A stretch of 21,612 nucleotides of DNA from Chrysochromulina tobinii (Eukaryota; Haptophyta; Prymnesiales; Chrysochromulinaceae), in NCBI GenBank assembly GCA_001275005.1, contig JWZX01001826.1:1-21612 (forward strand). The letters run 5' to 3'. Position numbers and translations under genes: made by a program. Positions 7,324-16,489 of this stretch are shown piece after piece (position 1 is the stretch's first letter; each line of letters starts with the position of its first letter). The notes under the pieces are model-generated. The model was not told the DNA's origin. It made no database searches and saw only the letters and a list, made by a program, of their open reading frames with translations.

Positions 7324-8863
7324 GAGTCGCCCTGTGCAGTGGTTCCAATTGCAGGTATGAAAGTGATGTCGGGTCCACTGCAAGGTGCGATGACGGCCTG
7401 ACGAGTGCGGCACCAGTGCTCATGGATACAGCAGGTGAGAGCGCCTGTGACTGCAGCGGCACGATCGGCGAGGAAGCTTGCAGAATCTCGCGCCTCAGCT
7501 TGAAGTTGCCGAGGCTCCGCGGCGTGCTCAGCTTACGAGAGGGTGGGGTTGATCGCTGCCCACGCTGCTCCTTCTCGTGACCCTCGTGCTCCTCGACAGC
7601 CTTGGCGGGGGCCCCTCGCCACCGTGCGAGGGCTCTCGTGCCCATCTCGGCGTTCCCGGCCCCTTGGGCCCCTCCCCTACCCATCGGAGGCAGACGCGTG
7701 AGACTCGTGGGCACGTGGACTTGAAGTTCGAGCTTCGATGCAAGGGCCTCAACGCGCCAGCCTCGTATGGCGAGCCGAAGGGCGCGCTCGGTGGCAAACA
7801 GGACTGCATGCATCCTCTGCTTGGCGCGCTCCTGGCGGCGCCATGCATGGAGGAGCAGCCGTGCAAGAACACCTTGCGTAGCGCTGCGCGCTGCCGTGTA
7901 GGTGCCGAGGTGGTGCAGCGTCTGATCCAGTTTGCGTCGCCTGTGCGACACAATGGCTCGTATGCGCCACGCTGTGAGGGACGCTGTGAGGCACCGCTGC
8001 ACCTCCAGCATGCGCCGCCATCCGCGCAGCGCGAGGTACAATTGAGCGCCATGTGGAGCGCAAGCTTCCCGTCGGCGCTGCTGGGCCACAGATGCACAGG
8101 AGCGGAAGGCGCGCAGAGCTCTCCTACCCATTCCCTGACGTATGATACTTGCACGGGCAAGCGCAACTCGCCGCCACAGCCGAAGCATTGCGACGGTGTG
8201 CGCCAGTCGCCGCGCTCGCACCTCACGCTGCTCCAGCTTGCTGACGTGGATGAGGGTGCCAACTCGCGAGATAACCCGGCGGAGCTGTCTGCAGCGTGAT
8301 GCCCGAGCCGCCTCTTCTTCAATACGATTGCACCGAACTGCAGAGCGGCTGCTGAGCCACCACTTATGTAGGAATCGGGCGATCACTGCTGTGAGTGCGG
8401 CATCGTAGAAATCGCGCCAGAGGCGAAGTGCAGTTTTCACGCACTTTGTTCGACGTTGCTGCAATGCGGTATAGTTGTTTGAGTTGGCGTTACGCCACGC
8501 GCGCAGCTGAACACGAGCCAAAGGGGCCCAGATGGCATCAGCAAGCGCAGCGGCACGCGTACGACGACGTGCTGCTTCTTCAGCGCCCGCTCTTCGGGCC
8601 ATGCTGCGCAGTTCGTGCCATGAGTATGCACTGAGATCTTGCCTGGCAGACGTGCGGGGTGGTTGAGCAGCCGCACCTGCAATGACCAGTTTGCGATGCG
8701 CCCGCAAAGATTCAGCGAACGTTGCCACCGCATCTTCTCTCCATGCGTCCAAGTCGAATGGCATATGCGATTCAAAAAGGCTTGGGCGCGGAGTCGTGTG
8801 TGAATCGTATTGCAGCCATGAATACAAGTTACACACATTAAATATGTCGATGCGTTCGAGCAT
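7316..8863 (-). CDS. Sfi1-like Trp-repeat protein, putative centrin-binding
   Basis: The 515-residue Arg/Ala-rich protein carries at least nine repeats of the form L-x-x-W-R within a long helical region (about 115-375): LRAWR, LRLWR, LHKWW, LRLWR, LRAFR, LRGWR, LTAWR, LHAWR and IRGWR. The key aromatics are at 123, 149, 168, 230, 253, 282, 299, 341 and 369, usually 17-30 residues apart. In Sfi1, repeats of this kind (LLx3F/Lx2WK/R) each bind one centrin along a filament at the basal body or centrosome. The C-terminal 130 residues look disordered and Ser/Pro-rich. The longest ATG frame starts at 8863, but the first 33 codons are AT-richer than the rest and a GTAAGT splice-donor-like sequence lies just upstream. 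The true start may therefore be the ATG at 8764, with the preceding part a 5' UTR or intron. The Sfi1-like assignment is by pattern, not by close sequence match. Confidence 0.7.
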   Translation of the reverse strand: MLERIDIFNVCNLYSWLQYDSHTTPRPSLFESHMPFDLDAWREDAVATFAESLRAHRKLVIAGAAAQPPRTSARQDLSAYSWHELRSMARRAGAEEAARRRTRAAALADAIWAPLARVQLRAWRNANSNNYTALQQRRTKCVKTALRLWRDFYDAALTAVIARFLHKWWLSSRSAVRCNRIEEEAARASRCRQLRRVISRVGTLIHVSKLEQREVRARRLAHTVAMLRLWRRVALARASIIRQGMGRRALRAFRSCASVAQQRRREACAPHGAQLYLALRGWRRMLEVQRCLTASLTAWRIRAIVSHRRRKLDQTLHHLGTYTAARSATQGVLARLLLHAWRRQERAKQRMHAVLFATERALRLAIRGWRVEALASKLELQVHVPTSLTRLPPMGRGGAQGAGNAEMGTRALARWRGAPAKAVEEHEGHEKEQRGQRSTPPSRKLSTPRSLGNFKLRREILQASSPIVPLQSQALSPAVSMSTGAALVRPSSHLAVDPTSLSYLQLEPLHRATLT

Positions 8864-9007
8864 GCTTGTTCTCCTACTTACAGAGCTACGTCCGGTCTAC
8901 GAGCGACGAATCGTCCTGTCTGTCAGCCGTCGTAGCACGTCTAGACGGGCGCCCATAGCTGGCGTGGCTCCGACCCGCGTGCCAGGGTGATCGGCACGGC
9001 GCCGCAG

Positions 9008-9586
9008 CTACTCGACGCGGGCACGCTTGAGGCTCTTTGACGACACAGCGTCGTCGCAGTTGTCGAGAGTGTTGTTGCCCTTGTCGACAGCGATGTTCGA
9101 TGCTTGTCGGCTTACCTCTGCTTCAGAGGTCCAGTCGTCGAAGTCTATGGCTGCCGCTGCTCTTGCAGCCTCGTCAGCCCGAGCGCGAGCAGCTTTAGCG
9201 GCCTTGGCAGCTTCAGCGGCATCTGCGGCTGCCCGCCTAGCCAACTCAGCCTTCTCAGCAGCCTCGGCCTGAGCAGCAGCCACCTGCTCGGCACTGATTT
9301 CCGGTGCGTCTCCTGAGGGTTCGGCCCTGGTGCGGACCGCCTTGCGGCCATCTGGGGCGCTTTCCAGCGGGTCATCGATGACCTCGTTGCTTGAATCATG
9401 GCTCCGGAGGCGGCTGGAGCGCTCAAGAACCCATTCATCCCACCGCTTGTTCCAGCCCTGGTAATGGACCTTGACTTCTCGCCCAACGCCGCTGCCGCGG
9501 GTATCGATGACGGTGGCGTTGCACCAGATCTGACGCACATCCAGAGCGAGCAGCTTTGTGCCTAACGGCCACTTGACCACATCCAT
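9008..9586 (-). CDS. Small chromo-barrel (Tudor-knot) protein with Ala-rich coiled coil
   Basis: The 192-residue protein starts at ATG 9586. Residues about 8-58 form a chromo-barrel/Tudor-knot domain of the MRG15/Esa1/MOF kind; the signature HYQGWNKRWDEWV is nearly the family consensus. Such domains bind methylated histone tails or RNA. Residues about 98-147 are an Ala/Glu/Lys/Arg helix, probably a coiled coil. The C-terminus ends in a basic patch (KSLKRARVE) that could be a nuclear signal. It lacks both the MRG domain and the MYST acetyltransferase domain normally found downstream, so it is a short stand-alone reader or adaptor. The repetitive GC-rich Ala stretch is a possible site of slippage. 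The domain call is firm; its role in chromatin is inferred. Confidence 0.85.
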   Translation of the reverse strand: MDVVKWPLGTKLLALDVRQIWCNATVIDTRGSGVGREVKVHYQGWNKRWDEWVLERSSRLRSHDSSNEVIDDPLESAPDGRKAVRTRAEPSGDAPEISAEQVAAAQAEAAEKAELARRAAADAAEAAKAAKAARARADEAARAAAAIDFDDWTSEAEVSRQASNIAVDKGNNTLDNCDDAVSSKSLKRARVE

Positions 9587-10111
9587 CCACCTGGGCTCCG
9601 CAACCAGCCGGTAGGACCAGGTGGTTTACGCTTTCATTCACACAAGAGAAACACTTTTCACGCTAGGATGCACGGTCAGGAAAAGAATAGAACTGCGACA
9701 GCCGAAACGTCTGTCTCTACCATGTAAACTAAAACAAGGGTTTCGAATAAGAGAGTTTTATGCGAGACAGTTGTACTGGTAACTTGTAGACGTGTTGCAT
9801 GCCGGTGTGAAACGAAATGCGACACGACTTGCGTCGGCCGCGCGCGCGTGCTCGCCGCGATCGAACTGGACCGCACGGACCCACTTTTTGAAGCTCATGC
9901 ATGTCGCCAAGATAGGTATGAAGCCTTGTGAGATCGAAAGCCACCGCCTCCGCACGAACTCATCACACATGCAGCCTTGCTTTTCCGGTTCTCTTCCGGG
10001 CTGCGCTGGCCGCGCGCCCGCACATGCTCCATATGCCCTCTCCTATCGAGCTGCACATCGCCCACGCTCTCCCATGCACACCCGTCCGTCCGCAACGCCT
10101 CCCATGCGAGC
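9587..10111. other. Intergenic stretch with repeat fragment, 3' side of the transposase
   Basis: No gene is supported. The part at 9640-9800 is AT-richer than its surroundings. It contains a fragment of the dispersed repeat (9785-9813, minus orientation). The remainder is GC-rich and lies directly downstream of the transposase stop. Confidence 0.5.
9785..9813 (-). repeat. Fragment of dispersed repeat, inverted copy
   Basis: On the minus strand this reads GTTTCACACCGGCATGCAAC and continues with ACGTCTACA. The plus-strand copies near 14768 and 20414 match it with only a few differences. The match fades on both sides. It lies on the opposite side of the transposase from the 14612-14799 copy and in the opposite orientation. 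Confidence 0.6.
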
Positions 10112-13100
10112 TCACTCACGCGCCGCAGCCCGTGTGTCCAGCTCATCCATGATGCTTGCGTGCGTCTCGGTTGGCAGGACCAAGGCGCCCTTCTCCACCG
10201 CGTCGACGCGCATGAACTTCAAGCCCCAGGCGCCCTGCGCCTTTTTGTCCTTCGCGCTAAGCGGACCGCCCGGGTACGCCGGGTCCCTTCCCGTGGGATC
10301 AACCCACTTCTTGGCGCCCGGCACATTGGTGCCCGCCGGCATGCTGAAGCCCGCCATCAACACCATGTGCGTCGGCACGCGCACGTTGCCCCGCGCGTCG
10401 CCGAGCGCAAACGGCGTGTACCACCCGCTCAGCTCACGCCCGCCTGGCACCTTGTTCAGGTACACGGCATCCACCACCGTCGCACCCTTCTCCACCACGA
10501 TGGACTTGCCATCGTCATCGAGCAGCTCGTGAAGCGTCGTCGTCTCGTCGAGCTCGTACGGTGCGCTCGTCGCGCGCAGCACGTAGTACCCGTCCGGCGC
10601 GTGCTCGCCCTTGCCGCGCGTCGCCAAATACTCACCTGGCGCGCACCGTGCCGCCATGTCGTCTGTGCGGTCCTGCAGCTGCATGGCGTCGTCCTCCTCC
10701 TGCTGCGCGGCGCCCTCCTCACCAATTGGCTTGAGCTCGACGAGCTTCCAGTCGTTCAACCTCTCGAAGATGGCGGCCCAGGCGCAGTCGTCGTGTGGCT
10801 TGTACCGATTCGCGATCGGCAGCTGCAGGTGTGCACGGCAGCCCGCGCACGCGCACGCGAGCCGCCGCGCTGCGATCACCTTGTTCTGCCCCTCCCTCTG
10901 CAGCTCCGGGTCTGCCCGGTAGTTGTTGTGCGCGAGCGTTGCCTTCATGCGACTGTCCATGCTCGCAGGCACTCCAGTGGAGAGCGCCGCCGTCATCGCG
11001 GCCATCTCGGGCGGTGTGCAGATGTCGGCCTCGGTGTACGTCTTGAAGACGCGCTGGAGCAGGTTGGAGAGCCGGGCGCGCTTGGAGTTCATCTGCTGGG
11101 GCTTGAGCTCGGAGAGGCCCCGGCGGGCAACTTCGCACATCTTATCGGCAAAGCTGGCCAGCTCGCCGTCGACGACGTCGGCGGCCTCGATCTCGCCGCT
11201 CACGATGTCCGACGCGAGCATCTTCGACGTGAGCCACGTTTTGAAGACGCCGCCGTGGCCATCGGCCTCGTCCTTGCCGTGGCCAGTCACCTCGTTCATC
11301 TGATCGAGCGTGAGGTCAAGGCGGAGGGCGAGCTGGCACATCAGGTACATGGCCTTCGAACACTTGTACTGCTTGGCGCAGCCGTCCATCTTGAGCCACA
11401 CGGTCCCGCCCTTGCCCTTGCCCGAGCCCCGCGCGCCCTCCTTGAGCTCCCCGAGTGTCAGCATCTCCTTGAGCATGATCTCCATGTTGTGCGTCGTGAC
11501 CGCGGCCACCTGCGGCTTGTAGTCCGAGCAGTGGTAGTAGACGCGCTTGCCGAGTGCCTTCTCCTCCTCCAGAACCTTACCCCGCTCGTCACCCTTGGCT
11601 GTGAGCAGGCGTGCGGCGATGCGCGCGACCTCGGCCGCGTCGAGCTCGAGCCGCCAGGCCTCGGCCACCGCCACCTCGATGGTCATCGAGGTCGTCTCCC
11701 AGTGCTGGGACTGCGGCTTCTTATTCCGCTCCTTGTTCAGCTTCTCCGAGTAGTCGATGATGAGGGCGGCGTCACCGGGCGAGATGCCCATGCGCTCGAT
11801 GCGGATAGTGGTGGTGAGCCGCACCATTCCCGCATGGTAAGTGTAGTATGCGAGCTTCTCGCGGTAGAGCTTCATGAACTCGCCCATCGGTACGGGCTTG
11901 GACTTGACCAGCTTGATGTGCTTCGAGGTGGTGTTGTAGGAGGTCTGGGTCTCGATGGTGTCATAGTAGTGATAGCGCATCATGTGGGCGGTGGCGGACG
12001 TGTCCTCCTCGAGGGGATGCGTCTTCATCTTGGCGGTGCCGCATTTGTCGCATAAACCGAGGGTGCACCTGCGGGTGGAGGCGAGAGTCGGATCGAGAGA
12101 GCCGAGTGTCAAGTGATGATAAGCAGGATATGGCAATTCTTTAGGATGCTATTGGAAAAGTATGTCTTGGACCAGCCTCCCTCCTCGGTCCCGCGGGCAG
12201 GTGGGCTTGCGGGCTGCGTGTACCTCAGCGCCGCGTGTCCCAAACAAGCACCAGCAGCATCGCTCACCAAGCCGCACGTAGCATCTGCCGCGGCTGCCCG
12301 CGGCTTGTCGTGGGTGTACGGCGCCGTGTACGGCGCGGCGGCGTGCTTGATGGCCAGCACCGCCCGCTCCGCGTTGAGCGCGTCCTGGAAGAGACGCATT
12401 TCGATGCACCATCTGCAGCCGCACATGTCGAGCTGCCGGCGCGACATGCGCCGCAGCTCAGGCGGCCGCAGCTCGCGGAACGCGCGCTCCTTGAGCAGCC
12501 CGGGGTGCTTCTTCTCGAAGTCGATATAGACGTCCGTCAGGCTCACCTCCGAGAGGAGCTTGGCGACGAGCACCTTCTCGCCGTTCGCGTCCTTCATCTG
12601 CAGCGTGTCGCTCTTCATCGGCGAGCGCTTGATCGACGGGTGGCCAATGTAAAAGTCGAGCACGAGCTTGCGCGTCTCCTCGTCGATGCCTTGGCCAACG
12701 CGCTCGCGGTAGTAGGTCCAATACGCATCCTCCTCGCCCTCGTCCAGCTTGGCACGCCGCTCAATGGCGCCCTTGAGCCGGCGCCACGCGGTCGTGAGCG
12801 ACAGGCCCAGCTCCGATGCCCACTCGCGCGCGCCCACGACAGCGGCCACCTTGGCCTCGCCGCCAGCCGCCTTTTGCTTCTTCGCGTGCTTGCCTCGCTG
12901 CATGACCTCCTCGTTGGGCGTGGGCGCAGCCAGGTTGAAGAACGAGTCGACCGACGCCTCGATGTCGGCGCCGAGGGAGCCGCGCTTGATGCCTTGCGAC
13001 GCAAACGCGGCCTTCACCCGGTCCACGATGCGCTCGCCAAGCGAGGCCTGGCCAATGCCGGCGCGGTTTGCGGCCTCTCGCAACGCCGGCCGCTTGATCG

Positions 13101-13653
13101 CCGCCGTGAGCACGGCCGCCTGCTGATCCGTCGACAGCGCGCCGAGCGGCCCGACCACCTTGGCCACCTCGCGCTGCGCCATGCGCTCCGCTGCCGCCTT
13201 GTTGCGCGGAAACCCGTGCTCGTCGATCTCGAACGCAGCATAGAGCCGCTGCGCGGCCTCGGTGCACGGGGCGCCAAACATGCGGCGGTGGCGGCTCTGC
13301 TCCGCCTTCGTGGCCAGGTTTTCCTTCACGGCCGCCGCCTCAGCAGCTTCAAGGGCCACCTGGAGCTGCTCAATGGTCTCCTCCAAGCGCCCACGCTTCT
13401 GCTGCTCCGTCTCCTCGGGCGCGTCGCCAAAATGCCGCTTGGGCTTGACGGTTCGCCCAGCGCTCCGCCCAGCGCTGTCGCCGTCGTCGCCATCGCAGCT
13501 CGAACACTGCTCCGCAGGACGCCTTGAAGCATTGGCCGCGGCCCTATCGGCCTTGCGCTTTGCGGCCTTCTTGGCGTTCCTGATGGCCTGGTCCTTCTTC
13601 TGCTGCAGGTGGTGCCGCCAGTCGGGGCAGTGGTGGTTGTCACCTTTGCACAT
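10112..13653 (-). CDS. DDE-type transposase, two exons (13653-12224 and 12068-10112)
   Basis: Joining the exons across the intron at 12069-12223 gives 1128 residues in one frame from ATG 13653. Exon 1 has a Cys/His start (C2, H7, H8, C9), a Lys/Arg-rich region, a helix-turn-helix-like segment around residues 280-300, and a conserved block: FYIGHPS, the segment from LTDVYIDFEKKHP to LRP, and CGCRWC. Exon 2 opens with CDKC, so the Cys motifs of the two exons would face each other in the joined protein. The likely catalytic core follows: D582 (IIDYSE), D659 (CSDYK), D705 (LKMDGCAKQYK) and the HGKDEADGHGG motif with D746. This order (DxxE, then DGxxxQYK, then HGKxxxDGxGG) matches a widespread but, to me, unnamed eukaryotic transposase family. 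The C-terminal 300 residues are unassigned. The frame is intact, so the element may be recently active. Long frames on the opposite strand are shadows. Confidence 0.8.
12069..12223 (-). other. Intron in the transposase gene (155 bases, GT-AG, phase 2)
   Basis: On the minus strand the donor is CTGAG|GTACAC (intron starts at 12223) and the acceptor is CCACCCGCAG|GTGC (intron ends at 12069). A pyrimidine-rich tract precedes the acceptor, and CTTGAC could be a branch site. The middle is AT-rich, unlike the flanking exons, and carries the stop codon of the exon 1 frame. Splicing rebuilds an AGG codon and keeps frame: 1430 bases before (476 codons plus 2) and 1957 after (1 plus 652 codons). Confidence 0.75.
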
Positions 13654-13764
13654 CGTGCGGTGCGAGTAGCGAGGCGCCGGGTAGCCACGAAAAAGGCTCG
13701 CTCCGGCGCTTTTGCGCTCGGCTCGGCGCGCGGGCCGCGCCTCAAAACGAAAATTGAGATTATT

Positions 13765-14405
13765 TTAGTACCCGGTTGTTTTGCCATTCGATGGATAAGA
13801 CGCGTCGTCGACAACTTTGATGATTTCGATGCCAAACATAAAAAAGGCGCCGTTGCGGTCACGGCCATCTTCGTGAAGCCAAAGTCCAAGTCGGTCGGCA
13901 TGCGCCCGGGTGCCGCTGGTCGGGTCGACTGAGCGGAGCATCCGAGCGTTCTGCAGCGCCTGAAAGAGGCCCGAGCTATCGGCCGCGATCTGCTCGCCAG
14001 GAAAAGCTGTTTCGACTGCTGCTCCACTCCATGTTCATCCTGCGCGGCGGCCGCCAGCGCTGCTGTACCTCAGATGGATGGGGTTCATTCTACCCGTACA
14101 GCACGGTGCGTCGTCCGCCACCCTTGCCCTGTGGGCACCGATTTCGTGCACCACTCAACGTCCATCAGAAACCGTGCGCCCACCCCAACTGTGCAGGCAC
14201 CATCGACTTCACCGCGCGTGCCTCACGTGGTCACCGCCCTGTCGAACTGGGGCACCAATCGGCTACAATCGGCGGTCAAACTCACTCAACACGTTCGGAC
14301 AAGGTGCGGCAGCTCCTTGTCCACCATGATTGACATAGTCCAGCCGTCGCCGGCCGCGGGCCGTGGCTGGCACGTGCTGCACACCACCACCACATGCGGT
14401 GCCAT
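13765..14405 (-). pseudogene. Possible decayed or multi-exon coding segment, unrecognised
   Basis: On the minus strand the stretch 14034-13765 is open for 89 codons without an ATG near its start and reads like real protein (for example SGLFQALQNARMLRSVDP and GAFFMFGIEIIKVVDD). Upstream, in a different frame, an ATG at 14405 opens 39 codons (with SIMVDKELPHLVR). After its stop, further protein-like segments follow in that same frame, broken by more stops. This could be a decayed gene, or exons whose introns I cannot place. I recognise no family. It sits just upstream of the transposase and could belong to the same element. Confidence 0.3.
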
Positions 14406-14428
14406 TTCTGCGCACGAAGTGGCACCGC
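14396..14428. repeat. Near-perfect hairpin
   Basis: GCGGTGCCATTT at 14396-14407 pairs with AAGTGGCACCGC at 14417-14428 with one G-T-type mismatch, around a 9-base loop. It spans the ATG of the putative relic segment. Its function is unknown. Confidence 0.6.
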
Positions 14429-14611
14429 ACCCGCCGCCCACGCCTCACCCCATTCCCGTGATCCCGGACAGGTTCTGACGCATTGGTAGGCATCCTCGTG
14501 GTGGACAAGGAGGAGCCCAGCAGCAAGCGCGGGCACGGCGACGCGTGCGCGAGCGCTGGCGGCGTGCGGACGGCGACGCTCGCTAGCCGGCCCTTGAGAG
14601 AGGGCCGCGCG

Positions 14612-14799
14612 CCCGCCGTTAGAGTCCGCCGTGGGCGTTTGGGACCGGTCAAACGAGTACTGTACCGACCTCGTACATGCTTGGGCCGGAGGTACACGCA
14701 TCAGTAACGTGTGTAGGCTTTAATAACGACCCGCATTCACTCATTTGTCGGAAAGCGACGCGCTTGGTTTCACCCTCGCATGCAACACGTCTGTATGCG
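14612..14799 (+). repeat. Dispersed repeat, copy A
   Basis: This is about 188 bases. It shares with copy B (20209-20448) a nearly identical 5' block of about 80 bases (starting GTCCGCCGTGGGCGTTTGGG at 14624). It also shares a 3' block (CATTTGTCGGAAAGCGACGC, then a GTTTCACCC...GCATGCAACACG stretch). The middle is shorter and diverged. The 3' block also matches the inverted fragment at 9785-9813. Confidence 0.85.
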
Positions 14800-15055
14800 A
14801 AGACGAATTGCGATAACTCGCGGCTGGTCGCGAGAAGAGTGACGCGACTCAGAGTCCGCGACGTCGCGAGCTCGACAGAGGACAGTTTAAGAAGTAAGTG
14901 TTTTCAGGGTCCCCAGGATTTTAGTTGACCGAGTCAGTCAGTCCATGTCACTCACTGTCAGTCAGGGTGTCGCGGCAAGCGCTCACCACACCTCAACGGA
15001 CGGCAACGGACGGCTCCGCACCACAAGTATGAGTAAGAGTCTCCTAAGAGTCTCC

Positions 15056-16489
15056 TCAATGTTTGTCCTCAGCGCGCCGCGGACTCGCGTCGAAGTTGGG
15101 ATCCAGCTTATCGGTTGGGTGCCGCTGGCACCATTCCGTATCAGCATCCTTGGGGCTGCGGCACGCATCGTGCCACACCCAACGCGAGCAATTCTGGGGC
15201 GAGTGCGGCACCCCATCGTGCAGGAGACCCCAAATGTATTCGAGGCCGCCCGGCCGCTTCAGAAAGTGGACGCTGATCGTGTCATTCCGAGGCCGCTGGT
15301 ACATACCCTTGGTGGAGATGCAAGCCATGTTCATCGCACGGTCATTGATGCGCACCCACGTCACGTTGAACAGACCGCGCCGCTCTGCGCGGCTGAGCCA
15401 AAAGCCCAGGGCGACATCCTCATTCTGACGCCAGACGCGCGGCCCGCGCTGGCCACCCTTGAGGCTCATGCCCCAGCCGGCAGCCTTGCGCGCCTCGACG
15501 GCTCGCTCGGCGCGCGTGACGAAGGCGAAGACGTCGGGAGAGGTCGCGACGTAGCGCACGAGAGGCGCTGAGAGCAGCTCGAGCACGCCGTTCATGAATG
15601 GGAATGGCGGGTACGCGCCATGGTCGGCGCACTGGTTCTTGCGGTAGTTGGCACCGTGCGTTTGCCACGACCAGCCGCACAGCTTCCAAATGGACGGGTC
15701 GTATCCCGTGAAGCCTATGGAGCCGTAGTGCAGGTACTCGGCGCAGTGCAGCCGTCGCATGTCGGCCATCAGGTTGCCGACGTGTAGAAAGCTGTCGTCG
15801 TCGACTTTGGCAGCGATTCGAATGCCGCGCGTCGAGCCGGGCGGCGGCAGCAGCCGGTTCGCCGCGCGCCACCAATGGTAACCCTTGATCGTGGGGACGC
15901 CGGCGTCTGTGGCGTTCACGAGCCACAGTAGGTCATTGTGCGCCTTGCCCTCCTCGCCGAGCTCCGCGAGCACCTCAGCGGCGATGCCCACACGGCCGAT
16001 GAGGAAGCACACGAGCACGCCGCTGTTGTCCTGATCCCATCGCTTCCACGAGCGCCGGATGCCATCGCGCCGGCCGCGGTGCGTTGGGCCCGTTTGCACG
16101 CCAATCAGCATCCACACACCTGCGTTGGCGATTGCAGTCGCGTCGTCGCTGCATGACGCACGCAAGCCAGGGCTGCTGGGCGGTGGCAGTGGTGGTGGGT
16201 CCGTGTGACAAACGTCGGCGATGCGCTCATAGCGGGCTTTGCCGGGCTTCAGCCGGTATCCTGGCTTGCACTCCGCAGGGCAGAGGTGCTTGTCCTGCTC
16301 GTAATACGGACCAGAAGGATCGCAACTCCAACCGCAGATGCGCTCGCCCTGAACGATGCGGTAGCGCCGCGCCTCCTCTGCGTTTGCCGGGCCATCAATG
16401 CTGCTATGGAACGCCCGCAGCATCTCAGACGCAGTCGTGACGCGAGAACCCAGCATCTCGTCGGTCACGGGGGTGTGAACTATAAACAT
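15056..16489 (-). CDS. GT31-family glycosyltransferase (beta-1,3-galactosyltransferase-like)
   Basis: This enzyme is expected to transfer a hexose from a nucleotide sugar to a glycan in the Golgi. From ATG 16489 the protein is 477 residues. The Galactosyl_T signatures are in order: RRDGIRRSWKRW (about 140-151), CFLIGRVG, the metal-binding DxD as VDDDSF (230-232), a conserved central GY/W block, and EDVALGFW (357-364). N-terminal to these is a Cys-rich segment (about 50-95) ending in a Pro run, which could be a stem or small disulfide module. No N-terminal membrane anchor is seen, although GT31 enzymes are normally type II membrane proteins, so an upstream exon may be missing from this model. 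A TTG further upstream (16525) is open but not a credible start. The stop is at 15056. The acceptor sugar cannot be predicted. Confidence 0.88.
   Translation of the reverse strand: MFIVHTPVTDEMLGSRVTTASEMLRAFHSSIDGPANAEEARRYRIVQGERICGWSCDPSGPYYEQDKHLCPAECKPGYRLKPGKARYERIADVCHTDPPPLPPPSSPGLRASCSDDATAIANAGVWMLIGVQTGPTHRGRRDGIRRSWKRWDQDNSGVLVCFLIGRVGIAAEVLAELGEEGKAHNDLLWLVNATDAGVPTIKGYHWWRAANRLLPPPGSTRGIRIAAKVDDDSFLHVGNLMADMRRLHCAEYLHYGSIGFTGYDPSIWKLCGWSWQTHGANYRKNQCADHGAYPPFPFMNGVLELLSAPLVRYVATSPDVFAFVTRAERAVEARKAAGWGMSLKGGQRGPRVWRQNEDVALGFWLSRAERRGLFNVTWVRINDRAMNMACISTKGMYQRPRNDTISVHFLKRPGGLEYIWGLLHDGVPHSPQNCSRWVWHDACRSPKDADTEWCQRHPTDKLDPNFDASPRRAEDKH

Larger units (their letters stand above)
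9785..14799 (-). mobile_element. Putative DNA transposon (transposase plus flanking inverted repeat copies)
   Basis: A spliced transposase gene is flanked by inverted copies of one repeat family, at 9785-9813 (minus) and 14612-14799 (plus), both pointing outward. These may be terminal or subterminal parts of an element of about 5 kb. I could not find exact terminal inverted repeats or a target-site duplication, so the ends are provisional. An element ending closer to the gene is equally possible. Confidence 0.4.
13654..15055. other. Region between transposase and GT31 genes: relic coding segment and repeats
   Basis: No intact gene is visible. In order it holds a possible decayed coding segment (13765-14405, minus), a hairpin at 14396-14428, the dispersed repeat copy at 14612-14799, a 12-base palindrome CGCGACGTCGCG at 14857-14868, and AGTC-rich tetramer runs at about 14930-14970. 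The pattern fits transposon-associated, non-conserved DNA. Confidence 0.5.

Noticed and set aside
9977-12055. A 692-codon open frame on the plus strand
   Set aside because: It is antisense to transposase exon 2, its composition is His/Leu/Arg-rich as expected of a GC-rich shadow frame, and the minus strand carries the recognisable DDE motifs.
12109-12223. Exon 1 frame of the transposase read through to its own stop as a separate 514-residue protein
   Set aside because: The last 38 codons lie in AT-rich sequence with good splice signals, and splicing restores a continuous transposase.
12235-13527. A 430-codon open frame on the plus strand
   Set aside because: It is antisense to transposase exon 1, with low-complexity Arg/Leu content and no motif.
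14031-14478. Plus-strand open frames of 100-134 codons
   Set aside because: They overlap each other in different phases, are Pro/Thr/His-rich without motifs, and the minus strand reads more like protein here.
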